64,000 nucleotides of DNA, from NCBI RefSeq assembly GCF_000002995.4, contig NW_025062477.1, positions 12,754,696 through 12,818,695 on the forward strand. The letters are read 5' to 3'. A program made the translations under genes and the position numbers. The notes under the pieces are model-generated. The model worked only from the letters and a program-made list of their open reading frames with translations. It did not search any database and had not been told where the DNA came from. Source of the stretch: Brugia malayi (taxonomy: Eukaryota > Nematoda > Chromadorea > Rhabditida > Onchocercidae). This document shows, piece by piece, positions 1 to 10,415 of the stretch. Position 1 is the first letter of the stretch; the number at the start of each line of letters is the position of its first letter.

Positions 1-1300
1 AAGATCGATGACAACACCAACTCACGACTATTCACCGAGATCTCAGTTATACTTGCAGCAAAAACGACCCCAAATTCAAAGATTTAAAAGAAGAAGAATT
101 CATAAATAGAGCTTTTTTTGGTTTTTTATGATTGAAAATATGTCAAAAAAGCTTACCTTCTAATCATTTGATGCAATTTGTTTAAAAAATTTGACCTGCA
201 AATTGAATGACATCAAAAGGTACTGAGTAGAAATAAAATTAAATTGCATGCAGAAAACAAATTAGCAAAGTGATACAACAAATTAATAACACTATTTAAT
301 AAAACACGATTATTTAATAAATAACAAAAAGGTATAAAACATGCAAAAATATGAAAAACTTTACTGTGGATTAAATGCAAGTCAGAAATGATAAGTTAAA
401 TAAAGATGCAGTAGTAAAAAACATGCAGTAAATATAAAAAAAAAAAGCATGCAATAAGTTAGAAATATTAGAAGAGATCACACAAAAAGTAAAATCAAAA
501 ACTGCACAGTTAATAAAATAAATACATCAATAGAACTAGTAGAAAAAATTTTGTATTAATTAAAATTAGCATAATATCAAGACAACAAGAAAAATTCGAA
601 AATCCAAGTTATATAAAATATTATCTAATAATGTAAATAAGTGAAATGAATAAAAACGCCATGCAATTAGTAGAATTACAAAATAGGCATGCATCAGCAG
701 AAAGAAGTAGTGCTATAAAAGCACGCAATAAGCTAGAAGCAACAAACGTAATAAATGCAAAACAATGCTAACAAAAAAGAGCTACCAATAGCAAGTGAAA
801 CCAACAAAAAAGGCGTGTAAGTAGACTACAAAAAACATGGATCAAAGAATCAAAAAAGGCATGCAATTAGTAAAGTTAACAATTAATAAAGAACATGCAG
901 TAAATTAAAAGTAATCAAAAGTGAGTGAAAAAATGCTAACAAAAAGAAATTCGAAAACTAGAACTGATCGTAAATACGAATCAGAGTAACAAAAAAAGCA
1001 TGCAGTTATTAAAGTTACAAACGACATGACTAATTAAAACATGCAGTAAATTAAGAGCAACCAAAAGTAATCTCCAATAATGAATGAGAATAATAAGAGA
1101 AATTGTTAACAAAAAAAGCATGCAATTGGTAAGGTTGTAAAAAAGATATTTGAACAATTAATAAAGGGCATGCAACAGTTTAAAAACAAACAAAAATGAT
1201 TGTTATCAAAAAAGAAAGATTTGAAAACTACAATTAATTTCTAACAGCAAGTGAGAGTGATAATAAAAAAAAAAAAACATACAATTGTTGAACTAAAAAA
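1..1300. repeat. Degenerate GCATGCA-centred tandem array
   Basis: About a dozen copies of CATGCA occur in the first 1.2 kb. Two alternating contexts recur: GCATGCAATTAGTAAAGTT-like (near 660, 859, 999, 1118) and AACATGCAGTAAATT-like (near 421, 893, 1040). Copies are separated by similar A-rich text containing TGCTAACAAAAA and ATTCGAAAACTA, with spacings of roughly 120-160 bp. This looks like an old, diverged satellite. No coding frame is supported. Confidence 0.6.
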
Positions 1301-2470
1301 TGAAATCAAAAAAATTGAAAAATCAAAAAATTGTAAACTAAAAACTATATCAAAAATCGAATAAAAAAAGATCAAAGAAAAAAATGAAGTCTAAGGAATA
1401 GCATAAATAAAATAAGATTAAATTAAGAGATTAGTCAAAAAAAAAATTAATGAATGATAAATGAATTAATCTAATGAATGAAAAAAAAAAACGAATAATT
1501 CGAGAAGTTACCAAAAATTTTTTAGAGTCCCAATATTTTATTGATTTAAAAGAATATTTCAAATATTGAGAAAAATGATCATAGATTTGGAAATTTATTC
1601 TAGATTACAGAAAATTCTCTCTCAGAATTTTATGAGCACACATTTTACCCATAAATTATAAGCAAATATAATTCTGTACCTTTCTTCGATCTTCCCCACC
1701 AAAAACGTAATTAAAAAGCTGGGTACCAACTCGTGATCAGCGCAAAAAATATTAAAATAAAAAATTAAGACATTATTAAATTGACCAATAATATCATAAA
1801 TTTCTCAACTCACTAACATTAAACCAAAAATCTGAACATAAGGAATAAGTTTTGAAAATTACTCAGTGCCTTAAAAAATATATTCAAATATGGAAATTTG
1901 CGCGTGTAACTATCTAACGGTTAAAAAACGAAAACATCTTATAACGGAGCATGAGTAAATGTAACTAATAAAACTAAAGAATCTACTGCAAGTTAAAAAT
2001 ACAAAATTAAATCGAAGCTGGTACCCAATACATATAGCATATAAGTTAAGCAATATTAAAGAAGCGAAAAAATCAGCAGTAAGAAAATAAATAATACAAA
2101 CAATAGTTGTGAGAAAATTAAGAAGCAAAAAAGATGAAAGTTGTTAGTAAAAAGTACAAAACCATTAGAAACACTAAATTAAACACAAATTACTACAAAA
2201 GAAATAAATAAATTGCAACAATAAATATTTAGTAAAATTGAAAAGCAAAGCTAGTAAAAAAATTGAAAAAAAAAAAAAAAAATGAAAAAGAAAAACAACC
2301 GAATTCGAAGAGTTAAGCTAACAATATTCAATTTTGTGATAGCAAAAAAATCCCTTTTTTTGACAGTGCCGCTAAAAACTGTAAATGTTGTATAAAAATA
2401 TAAAATGATTACAAAATCCCAAAATTTTCCATATTTTGAATTCAGTTGTTTTCACATCACAATTATTCTA
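1300..2470. other. AT-rich intergenic stretch, no gene seen
   Basis: Strongly A-rich on the plus strand. A 20-bp string at 1382-1401 (AAATGAAGTCTAAGGAATAG) recurs exactly near 5328-5347. No coding frame or RNA gene is supported. Confidence 0.5.
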
Positions 2471-2685
2471 ACAGCAAATTTTTTTTTTTAAATTTTTTTA
2501 GTTTTTTATTTTTTTGTTTTTTCTCAATTCTTATTCTTTTTCCTTTTTTTAATTTTTTTTTTTTGATTTTTTTTATTTTTTTGTTTTTTTTAATTTTTTT
2601 TATTTTTTTTGATTTTTTTGATGTTTTTGTTTTTTTTTTTTTGTTTTTTAATTTTTTTTGCTTTTTATTTTTTTTTTTTATTAAT
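2470..2685. repeat. Poly-T-rich low-complexity tract
   Basis: About 215 bases composed almost wholly of T runs broken by single A, C or G. It lies directly downstream of the zinc-finger gene on the minus strand. The long open frame over it is an artefact of TTT codons. Confidence 0.8.
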
Positions 2686-2699
2686 TCAATTCCAATAAC

Positions 2700-4299
2700 T
2701 CAACTTGCCGTATTTCGTGGAAGAGACTGGAGAGATGGGGCAGGCAGCGACAGGTTGGCCGCGTGGGAAAAGCCTGTTGTTATTATTGGCCTGAAAAAAA
2801 AGTTACTGATTAATGATTAGATAAACTATTTACCTTAGGAGTATTTTGTTTTTATAACATCTGGATCTTTTTCTCTTAAATTCTGCAATATTACTAATTT
2901 ATTACCTGGAATGAACAAATGATCCTCTTCTCTTCCCACAAGATCCAATCTGCGCTTCACCTGTCTTTCGCCAATTACGGCCGCACAAGCCCTCGGGCAC
3001 CCACCAATCAAGGGCATGAAGCTCCACCGCTGCCGTTCTCTGTGCGGCCGTAAATCCAGGTGGCAGCAAGAGGTTGTGCCCACAACGAGCACAAAAACCT
3101 GGAATATGCATATAAAATAATTTGTTGCTTCCTAGATGAATCAAATCCAGGTACATTTTTAAAAACTAAAATGAAAATTTCACTTCGAAATTCTTACCTT
3201 CTTGCCTGTGCATCCTAGAAGCGTGAATGCGCCACCCCTTCAGCGTATCGAACTGCCTACCGCAGAAGCCGCACACTGAAAATAGAAATGATTTAAAAAA
3301 TATCGTTGCAATAAATTATTGTTAAAACATCGATATGGAAATTTTGCAACTATTTTGGTGTATTATAAATATTATAAAGGATGAAGTGATTTCATTCGCA
3401 AGCATGATTATACTAGGATGAGGTCAAAATATGATTATATCCTTTCATAAATAACAGGTATATAGTCATTCTCAGTGTTATTGAAACAATAAATCATTAC
3501 CGATTTTGTTATTTCTTTCTCCTTGCGTCACCGTGTATGGTTCCGCCTGCGGCACTTGCAACTCCATTCGGAAGATCCCCTAAATCAGCGGGATTCTTCC
3601 GGTACTGCCGTAGCCATTTCTTCCTGCGTGGCAAGAACCGGGATGCGAATCGTCCTCGTGCGTCTGGAATAGGTTTAAAGTTGATGCAAATTACTTAAAA
3701 GATGATGCTAATAATTGTTCTATTGCTTTACTATATAGTTGCTTCAAAAATCATAACTTACAGGACGAGTTCTCGAACTGATTCAACCGATGCCACTCGT
3801 CTCCATTGGTGCCACCGGTGCCTCAGGTTCATTTTCTTCCTCTTCTTCATCATATGGCAGAGGCGTCCACTCTGCTTCGCATGGCCAATTCTCGGCCTCT
3901 TCACTACTTTCAGGCAGAGGAGTCCGCTCTGCTTCTTCTTCGTCAAATTCCGGCTCCTGAGGCACCGGATTCTCTTCCATTACTTCGTGGGCATTTTGCC
4001 CCACCAATCCCTCCAACCTCCGCCCTGCCTCCATCATACCTTCTATGAGCGAGCGCTCGAACTGAAAAGGCTGATTTTAACATTTCACGATTTAAATTTA
4101 AGCAATTAGAAGTTCTGCAGCTCTTACTTCATGCTGCCATCAATTCATAAAATAAACGAAAAAAAGAAAGAAGGGAAAAGAAAAACAAAATTAAAAATAC
4201 CTGAAGCGTCTCGCTCACAAATCGTTGCAAAATTCGATACATTTCTGGCTCCCGTTTCAAGTACTCAAAAACTATTTTGATATCTTCCATGGAAGCCAT
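2700..4299 (-). CDS. Acidic C2H2 zinc-finger protein, six exons
   Basis: Not recognised as a named gene. Exons: 4299-4201, 4061-3788, 3663-3532, 3275-3198, 3098-2906, 2790-2700 (867 nt, 288 aa); all phases join. Residues 1-33 begin MASMEDIKIVFEYLKREPEM. Residues 34-124 are acidic, with a repeated AE(R/W)TPLP motif. Residues 125-168 are basic. A classical C2H2 finger spans 170-191: C170-x2-C173-x12-H186-x4-H191, with F177 and W183. A second Cys pair (C197-x2-C200) follows. The last intron is inferred from a CAG|GTAATA donor and a TTTTTTTTCAG acceptor; without it the protein stops at 2902 (259 aa) on a TAA inside that donor. The donor at 3788 (GTTGAA) is weak but is the only one that avoids a stop. 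The exons are much richer in GC than the flanks. The finger resembles those at the N terminus of R2-like retrotransposon proteins, so a domesticated element is possible. Probably nuclear (inference). Confidence 0.6.
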
Positions 4300-4305
4300 A
4301 ATTCT
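4300..4305 (-). promoter_or_regulatory. Putative trans-splice acceptor of the zinc-finger gene
   Basis: On the minus strand TTTTATAG precedes a 4-nt leader (AATT) and the ATG. An acceptor this close to the start, with no upstream exon in sight, fits spliced-leader addition. Confidence 0.5.
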
Positions 4306-5240
4306 ATAAAATTAGCAAATTTACCAAATATCCCGCAAGTATAAAATACGTGACGTAACCATTATTTACTTTTTATGAAAAAATACCAAGTTCCAATGTA
4401 TGCACAGTCTAATACTAACTATGCTAATCATTAAACATCCCATACTTTCTTCTGTTATAATTCTGATTTAAGAAAGAAATGACAAGAAAAAAAAATGACG
4501 AAAATGAACATCCATGATAGTATTTCCGTGCATTCTCCCGCATTCATGAAGATATATACTTTTGAAGATATATACTTTTATTTCTGCGGAATTTTTTTCG
4601 ATTACTTGTTTTGTTATTCGATCGAGATTGCTATCATATATTAAGTGATAGATGTAGTGATCTCCAGTGATGATTTCAGATTTACTGTATGATGGTTTCC
4701 TTTTTCATTGAAAATTTTATTTCATCAATTGCTGATTTGTTTCTAATTTGTAAGCAAACCGAATGTTGATTCAAAACTTGCAAATATTTTCTTCCTTGAA
4801 TATTAAATATACATTTATACTTTTAATACTCATTCCTAATTAGTTCTTGCTGCTGAATTTTACTTTTAGTTTTCAATGTTTGTATACTGCTATCAAGTTC
4901 AAATTTTTATTATTTTTTGACTTCATACGTTTCTGTTACCAAATGAAATGAGTCTCACAGCAATTTGTTATCATTATTATGTTAAACTTTTCAAATATCC
5001 ATTGTAATAAATCAACCGATGAAGAATTTACATTAAAGCGTGTTTTCATTTCACAATTTGTGATCTTTCGTAAGCTATTTGAAATGAATTTGCATTCATT
5101 CGTACTATCTCCATTAAACGCTTAGATACAATAAGTCGTCCTTGGTATTTATCTAAAAGTCATTATTTTTTGTTTTTATTGTTGGAAAAAAAAAGGTTAA
5201 AATCTTTTCAACATTTATCACATCCTAACTGCAAACACAA

Positions 5241-5868
5241 TCTTATCTAATCTTATTAATGTATCACTGTATTGTATTTTGGTGTCTTCATGTAAGTTTT
5301 ATCAGTTTTAGATTATTATCGTTTAAAAAATGAAGTCTAAGGAATAGAGGTCAACCAATAGATATCGCGTATTTACAGGAGGGAATAGAAGTCATTTATT
5401 AAAAATGAAGAAAAAAACAAATGCAATTTTGTTGATTGCTGTCCTTCCTCATTTAATAAATCTAATAAAAAAAATTATTTTAGAATGTGTATAACTATAT
5501 TATATATATGTAATCATCTAACTAAAATATTTAAGAAAATAACTAAAGTAACTAAAACATATATTTTTCTAAAACCTTTTTAGAATAAATTTTTACTGTT
5601 TGAAAAAGACAATATAAAATTAATAGATTTTATATTGTCTTTTTCACAATGATGATAGCTTATAAATTATAAAAAAAAACTTAAAACTTAAATTATAACG
5701 ATGTGACTACGAAGATGTAACTTCTGCTTTTAAATCATTAAATGATGTAGCAATCTCGAATTACTCGAACAAATAATAGATTATCTTATCTAATCTTATT
5801 AATGTATCACTGTATTGTATTTTGGTGTCTTCATGTAAGTTTTATCAATTTTAGATTATCATCGCTTA
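5241..5868. repeat. Segment flanked by 85-bp direct repeats
   Basis: 5241-5325 and 5784-5868 are near-identical direct repeats (three mismatches by eye), both containing CACTGTATTGTATTTTGGTG. The roughly 460 bp between them hold a dispersed repeat (5347-5465) and a perfect hairpin (5601-5646). This looks like a small non-autonomous element or a tandem duplication with an insertion; no transposase is seen. Confidence 0.6.
5601..5646. repeat. Perfect 20-bp-stem inverted repeat, 6-nt loop
   Basis: Stem arms 5601-5620 and 5627-5646 are exact reverse complements; the left arm begins TGAAAAAGACAATATAAAAT. The loop is TAATAG at 5621-5626. There is no mismatch in the stem. Confidence 0.85.
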
Positions 5869-6117
5869 CACAACGGTCGTAATTCAGCTATAGCATTGCA
5901 TTACAAAAGAAAGTGTAAATTATATGAAATTTATTAAAATGTAATAATTCTGAATAAAATAAAATGTTCATTTAAAAATCAAACAAAACAACTTTGTATA
6001 TTGCACAAAGCATAAAGTAACAAGTGGAGTGACCAATGAATTTTCAAAAATAACGTACAGATGCTCAATATGCACAAAATACTAGATAAGCAAATCAATA
6101 TAAATATAGCATTTAAT

Positions 6118-7087
6118 TTAATTATTATTTAAATACATTTCGTCCTCAACCTCGATGCATTCCCTCTCTTCCAGGCCTATACCTTGCTTCATGAATTGGT
6201 CCATTGCACAGGATGAAATCGGTTCCACTTTCGTCCTATAAAATTTATCAATGATCTGAACAATCTTCATTAATTAATTCAAGCTGTCACGGAAAATAAC
6301 ATTAAAAACTATTATATTTGAATATAATCAAATAATTCCTACCACATTTGGATCAGGAACAAAAGCATAAGTTGGTGAATGTGAATTGCAACACTCTTCA
6401 TTGATAATTTCCTCAATCATCCGCAAAGCTTTGCGGATATTATGCTCATATCCGTTGATTGTGAACGTGGAACTCTGAAATCGGCGTGGTAACATGAATT
6501 CTGTTTCAGTTTGGAACGCTATTAGAAGCGCCCGTTGATCCTCCACTCCAAGCAATAAATCGATCAGTTCAGTGGGGATCCTAAATAATGGAAATAGATT
6601 CAAATGACTGAAATTTGATTTTGAAACACTGCAAAATAGATGAAATTAGACTAAAACTTTTATTCACCTGAAACTTACGGCAGCTAATGTTGAGCATTCT
6701 ATTTCCTGCTGCCGTTTTTGTTCCTCATAGCGAATCCGTTCCGCTATAAGGCGTGTTACTAAACTGGAATCCTCCTCCGATTGGAGTATCATTTCAATTT
6801 GTTGCGGAGAAGACTCAGTTTTCTGCTGCTAGAAAGATTAATATTACATTTGAATTTCATTGCCCGAGAAAACCAATAATGTAGCATACAATGAAATCTA
6901 AGTTTTAAAAACATTTTCATTCCAGAAATTCCAATGCATATGGATTTGTATATTGGTTAAGAAATTAATTTAGATGATAACAGTGGAATAAGTCGAAGAG
7001 AGAAAAAAAAATTTAATTCTATAAACTTACTCGGAGATGCTCCTCCATACTTTTTTGAAATTTTGAAAAATTGAGTGAAATACTCAT
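6118..7087 (-). CDS. Small KH-like domain protein, four exons
   Basis: Not recognised as a named gene. Exons: 7087-7031, 6828-6668, 6580-6343, 6255-6118 (594 nt, 197 aa); all phases join. It starts MSISLNFSKFQKSMEEHLR. Residues 20-70 are Gln/Glu-rich and probably helical. Residues 71-140 follow the type I KH pattern: IPTELIDLLLG, then FQTETEFMLP, TFTINGYEHNIRKAL and MIEEIINEE. The loop that should read GxxG with basic residues reads GVED (84-87), so nucleic-acid binding may be weak or lost. The acidic tail ends EVEDEMYLNNN. A different acceptor at 6236 for exon 4 gives a shorter end (stop at 6146) and is less convincing. An RNA-related role is inferred from the KH resemblance only. Confidence 0.6.
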
Positions 7088-7103
7088 TGTTTCCAACGGA
7101 CTG
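7088..7103 (-). promoter_or_regulatory. Putative trans-splice acceptor of the KH-like gene
   Basis: TATTTTTCAG on the minus strand is followed by a 13-nt leader and the ATG at 7087. No upstream coding exon fits, which suggests spliced-leader addition. Confidence 0.5.
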
Positions 7104-8199
7104 AAAAATAAAGTATATGATTCTTTTATGTTTTATTTCTAACTGAACAGAAAATAGTGATAAAAATAATTTGGGAAATAGGTCCTACAGATAATTTAAA
7201 GCGATCGCCATATTACTTCAGAGATTTCAAAAGAAAGCAATTTTTGGGCATAAATGGAGAGAGATTAAGACGATGTCGACTTTGTATGCAATCTTTTTGA
7301 CAATGACAAGTTGAAGAGTGAAAGTGCGTTTATATACTTCTAAATAGGCTCTGATTGACCTCATCAACACTGTGTTCTTTGTTGACTTCATCAGTTTTAT
7401 GGATTAACTGAGGTGTGGGCGGGTCTCTTTGAAGATACCTCTGCTTCGGTTACTTTCCTTCCCAAAAGTTTTTGTTTCGACAAAGAAAGAAAATCTAAAC
7501 ATTTTATAATTTGCGATTGCAAGAGATTGCACAAATTGATTGCAACTTAGAAGCAATCTTGTTGAGTCACTCAAAATTTACTACGCAAAAATTATTCAAA
7601 ATTTTAACGAATTTATCTTACATACTTATTTCAATGTCGCATACTCTGCGAATATTGCACTGTTTTCGATTCGTACAGAAATAATTTATGATCCATCTAT
7701 TGGCATATAATAAAAATTCCCCTGCACTCTTCATATATTTTTTTATAATTATCATCAGCATATAATGAAGCAAAATGACCACTATAAATAGTAAAAAGAA
7801 ATAAGAATGATGCAATTAAGTGATAATAAGAATCATTTGAATTTAAAAATTATACTTCTTAACCATTTAAATAAACCAATATTTGGTAATATTCTGTTGT
7901 TTGCAACTTAATTGTTCTTTATAATTTCATACCACAAAAAATTTATCTTTTAAAGTATATGAAATGCCTTCAAAAGAATGTACCGAAGTGTTTCATTTTT
8001 TTCTTTCACAGTAAAAGCATTCAATTTTATGTATAATCGATCGAATTGGCGCTCAATCATTAATTTGCGGTTACAATTAAAACTGTTGAAATAGATTCCC
8101 ACCACATATTTCGTAACTTCTATTTAAATTTAAATAGAATGAAGGGGTCAACCAACAACGTACTTTGTTATTCGGGGTCAATTACAACATATCTCTGAA
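7104..8199. other. Intergenic, nothing further seen
   Basis: AT-rich. It includes the likely promoter side of the KH-like gene (about 7200-7450). GGGGTCAACCAAC near 8145 is a diverged partial copy of the repeat at 8200. Confidence 0.4.
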
Positions 8200-8326
8200 G
8201 AGGTCAACCAATAGATATCGCGCATTTACAGGAGGGAATAGAAGTCATTTCATTTATTAAAAATGACAGAAAAAAACAAATGCAATTTTGTTGATTGCTG
8301 TCCTTCCTCATCTAATAAAAGTAAAC
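8200..8326 (+). repeat. Dispersed repeat, second copy of 5347-5465
   Basis: Starts GAGGTCAACCAATAGATATC and continues through TTGTTGATTGCTGTCCTTCC; about 120 bp match 5347-5465 with a few changes and small indels. A 13-nt start of the same motif recurs at 63938. The short frame over this copy is broken by an indel in the other copy, so it is not treated as a gene. Confidence 0.7.
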
Positions 8327-8552
8327 AGATTATATTGATAGGAAAAGTATATAGTGGTATAGCTAATATTATACTGATAAACTTATCCACCATAACTAGC
8401 ATATATTTATCATTATGTTTATCTGTTCAATATTTTCAAATTCAGCAGGCATTCATACTCGAACTTCAATATATTTAATGTATCCAATGATGGAAGCCAT
8501 TCTGCATTCAAAAATTTTTAAACGAACTCTGATGGTCAATACATCTCACAAT

Positions 8553-9598
8553 TGTATTGTTCGAAAGCATGACAAACAAAATTGGATTGATATTATCATC
8601 ACAAAAGCTAATTAATTACAAGGATAATATTAGAAAGCAAACAAAGATTTCTACCAATCTGAAATTTTAATTTGAAAGAATTAATAAGCTTAATTTCGAA
8701 TGATGCCAAAAAAGCGAAAATTTTATGAATAACTCTTTTGTTACATCTGGATTTCTTAAGCCTTAACAAGTGCTAATAAAACAGTTGGGATTAGCTCGGA
8801 TTGCTTGAATAAAACAGTTCTTTCAAATGAAGAAATATTTTTGGATTATAATGACAAGGTTTAAAAAAGTTATGAAAAAAGACTGAAAGTTTAGAGCATT
8901 ATAATGTGTAACCATGCAAGTTGGCAGTTAATTATTGTTAATTATTTTAAGAAGTGATTCAGTAGTAGGAAGACGGTGTAAGTGAGCCTTCACTACATGA
9001 AGAGAAGTGTGCTCAACAAATTAAAACTGAAGCGATTTAATGATAGCAAATCGACACCACATTAAAAAAATTCCCATTTAATCATTGTTTGTTTCGATGT
9101 GTTAATCAGTGTGTTTAAAAAAAAATTCCAGATGAAATCGAACTGATAATTAAAAGAGTAATTTTCACTGATAAAAAAATCAATAATCGTTTCACTTTGC
9201 TGTAAATTCTCTTGAAATAACGAATATTTAAGTAAAGAAACTACTCGCAGCAATTTTGTACGATAATAAACAATGATGAAAGTTAGTTTTTTTTGTGAAC
9301 AATAATATGATCATCCTTTAATGGTATTTTATTAATGAAATTTAGTGATGTGTATATTTTAATTAGATTAGAAGCGATGACATTGGTACGTTACGTAAAG
9401 CAGACAACTTCGTTCTCATTTCCTGTTGAGATGGAAACATTACTGAAATTTACCATAAAGTATACCAAACTGCGACGTACAAAGCGCTATTCCATTTCAC
9501 ATTTATTAAAATCTCACTAACACTTACGCAAAAATTTCCGAACTTTTTAGCACTTAAATGATTCTTAGAAAAAAAAATAAATAGTTGGATGAAATTTA
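8553..9598. repeat. Left arm of 1.05-kb inverted repeat
   Basis: This is the reverse complement of 13680-14735. Comparing line by line I found three substitutions and two homopolymer length differences (9 vs 10, and 9 vs 18). The outer edge begins TGTATTGTTCGAAAGCATGA. The inner edge coincides with the TAA stop codon of the neighbouring secreted-protein gene. No target-site duplication is visible at the outer ends. A 61-codon frame (9335-9520) is present in both arms. Confidence 0.9.
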
Positions 9599-10407
9599 TA
9601 GATATTGAAGAGGTGGACAATTCCAAAAAGCTCGCGGTGTACAGTATGCGTAGTTGCGGATTTTACTCGCTGGACCGAGATCAGTCATCCGCTCAATAAT
9701 GCATGCTCTCAGAACTGAATCACAATAACAGCCCTTTTCTCTGAATATTATTTCATTAAATTTCACAGCTTCTTCTATAATTCTTATCAGGAATTGAAGA
9801 AAATTTTAAATTTAATCTGTTTCTAACTTGTTTTTCATTGACTTTGAACTATTTATATACAAACAACTAACGTCCAATGCTGATTTCTTTTCAAGCGACA
9901 CCAATAAATAGGTTCCCGCATATCATAACAGTCAGCATGGGAGGTACACAGTTTCTGTCTAAAATGAATGCTCAAAAGTTTTCAGAAGTTTTGTCAAAGT
10001 TTCGAATAAAATGGAAAACTTTTACAATATATCTTAAATGAATAAATGATTTGGTAGTGACATGAAAAATGCTTACATCCCATCAGTGTTTATGAATGTT
10101 GCACCGTAATAATTTCTTGGCATTTTATTGTCAAGACTGTACGTATTGTCCTGAAAAACTTCATATAAATCGTTCAGGAAAAGGATCATTGATTGGAAAT
10201 TTTATTCTTTCTGTCTCTAAAAGATAAATCTTAAACGGCAATATCATATCAATGAATTGTCAAACAAAAAATACTCCTTTGATAAATTGCAGTTATAAAA
10301 ATCAATCAATATTGCTATATTTCAATACTCACCAAATTTAGTATTTGCAATTTTGTAACCTGAAAGGTTAAGCTGAACACAAGCAGAAGTTCGATTAAGA
10401 TTTTCAT
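9596..10407 (-). CDS. Secreted cysteine-rich protein, paralog 1
   Basis: Exons 10407-10333, 10150-10077, 9958-9872, 9740-9596 (75+74+87+145 = 381 nt, 126 aa). An N-terminal signal peptide (MKILIELLLVFSLTF) precedes a domain with eight Cys: CTSHADCY, then REPIYWCRL, EKGCYCDS, ACIIER, YAYC and WNCPP. Aromatic residues Y29 and Y39 occupy positions that are Cys in paralog 3. Exon lengths and phases are identical to paralog 2, and the proteins share about 63% of residues. The architecture recalls small secreted larval antigens of filariae such as the ALT family; I could not check this. Transcribed away from paralog 2 across a 2.3-kb spacer. Confidence 0.8.
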
Positions 10408-10415
10408 AGAAACTG
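10408..10415 (-). promoter_or_regulatory. Putative trans-splice acceptor, paralog 1
   Basis: AATTACAG then a 5-nt leader (TTTCT) precede the ATG. The arrangement is the same as at paralog 2. Confidence 0.5.

Larger units (their letters stand above)
4306..6117. other. Intergenic region with short repeats
   Basis: No gene seen. It contains the 85-bp direct repeats, the 20-bp-stem hairpin and one copy of the GAGGTCAACCAAT dispersed repeat listed separately. Confidence 0.5.

Noticed and set aside
1..52. Possible partial exon at the left edge (open on both strands)
   Set aside because: Too short, no convincing splice signal, no recognisable protein; adjoining DNA is repeat-like.
2446..2820. 124-codon open frame, Phe-rich
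   Set aside because: Produced by the poly-T tract; the GC-rich end fits better as the last exon of the minus-strand zinc-finger gene.
9335..9520. 61-codon frame present in both inverted-repeat arms
   Set aside because: The arms are almost identical as DNA, so shared openness is no evidence of coding; no start context or splice support.
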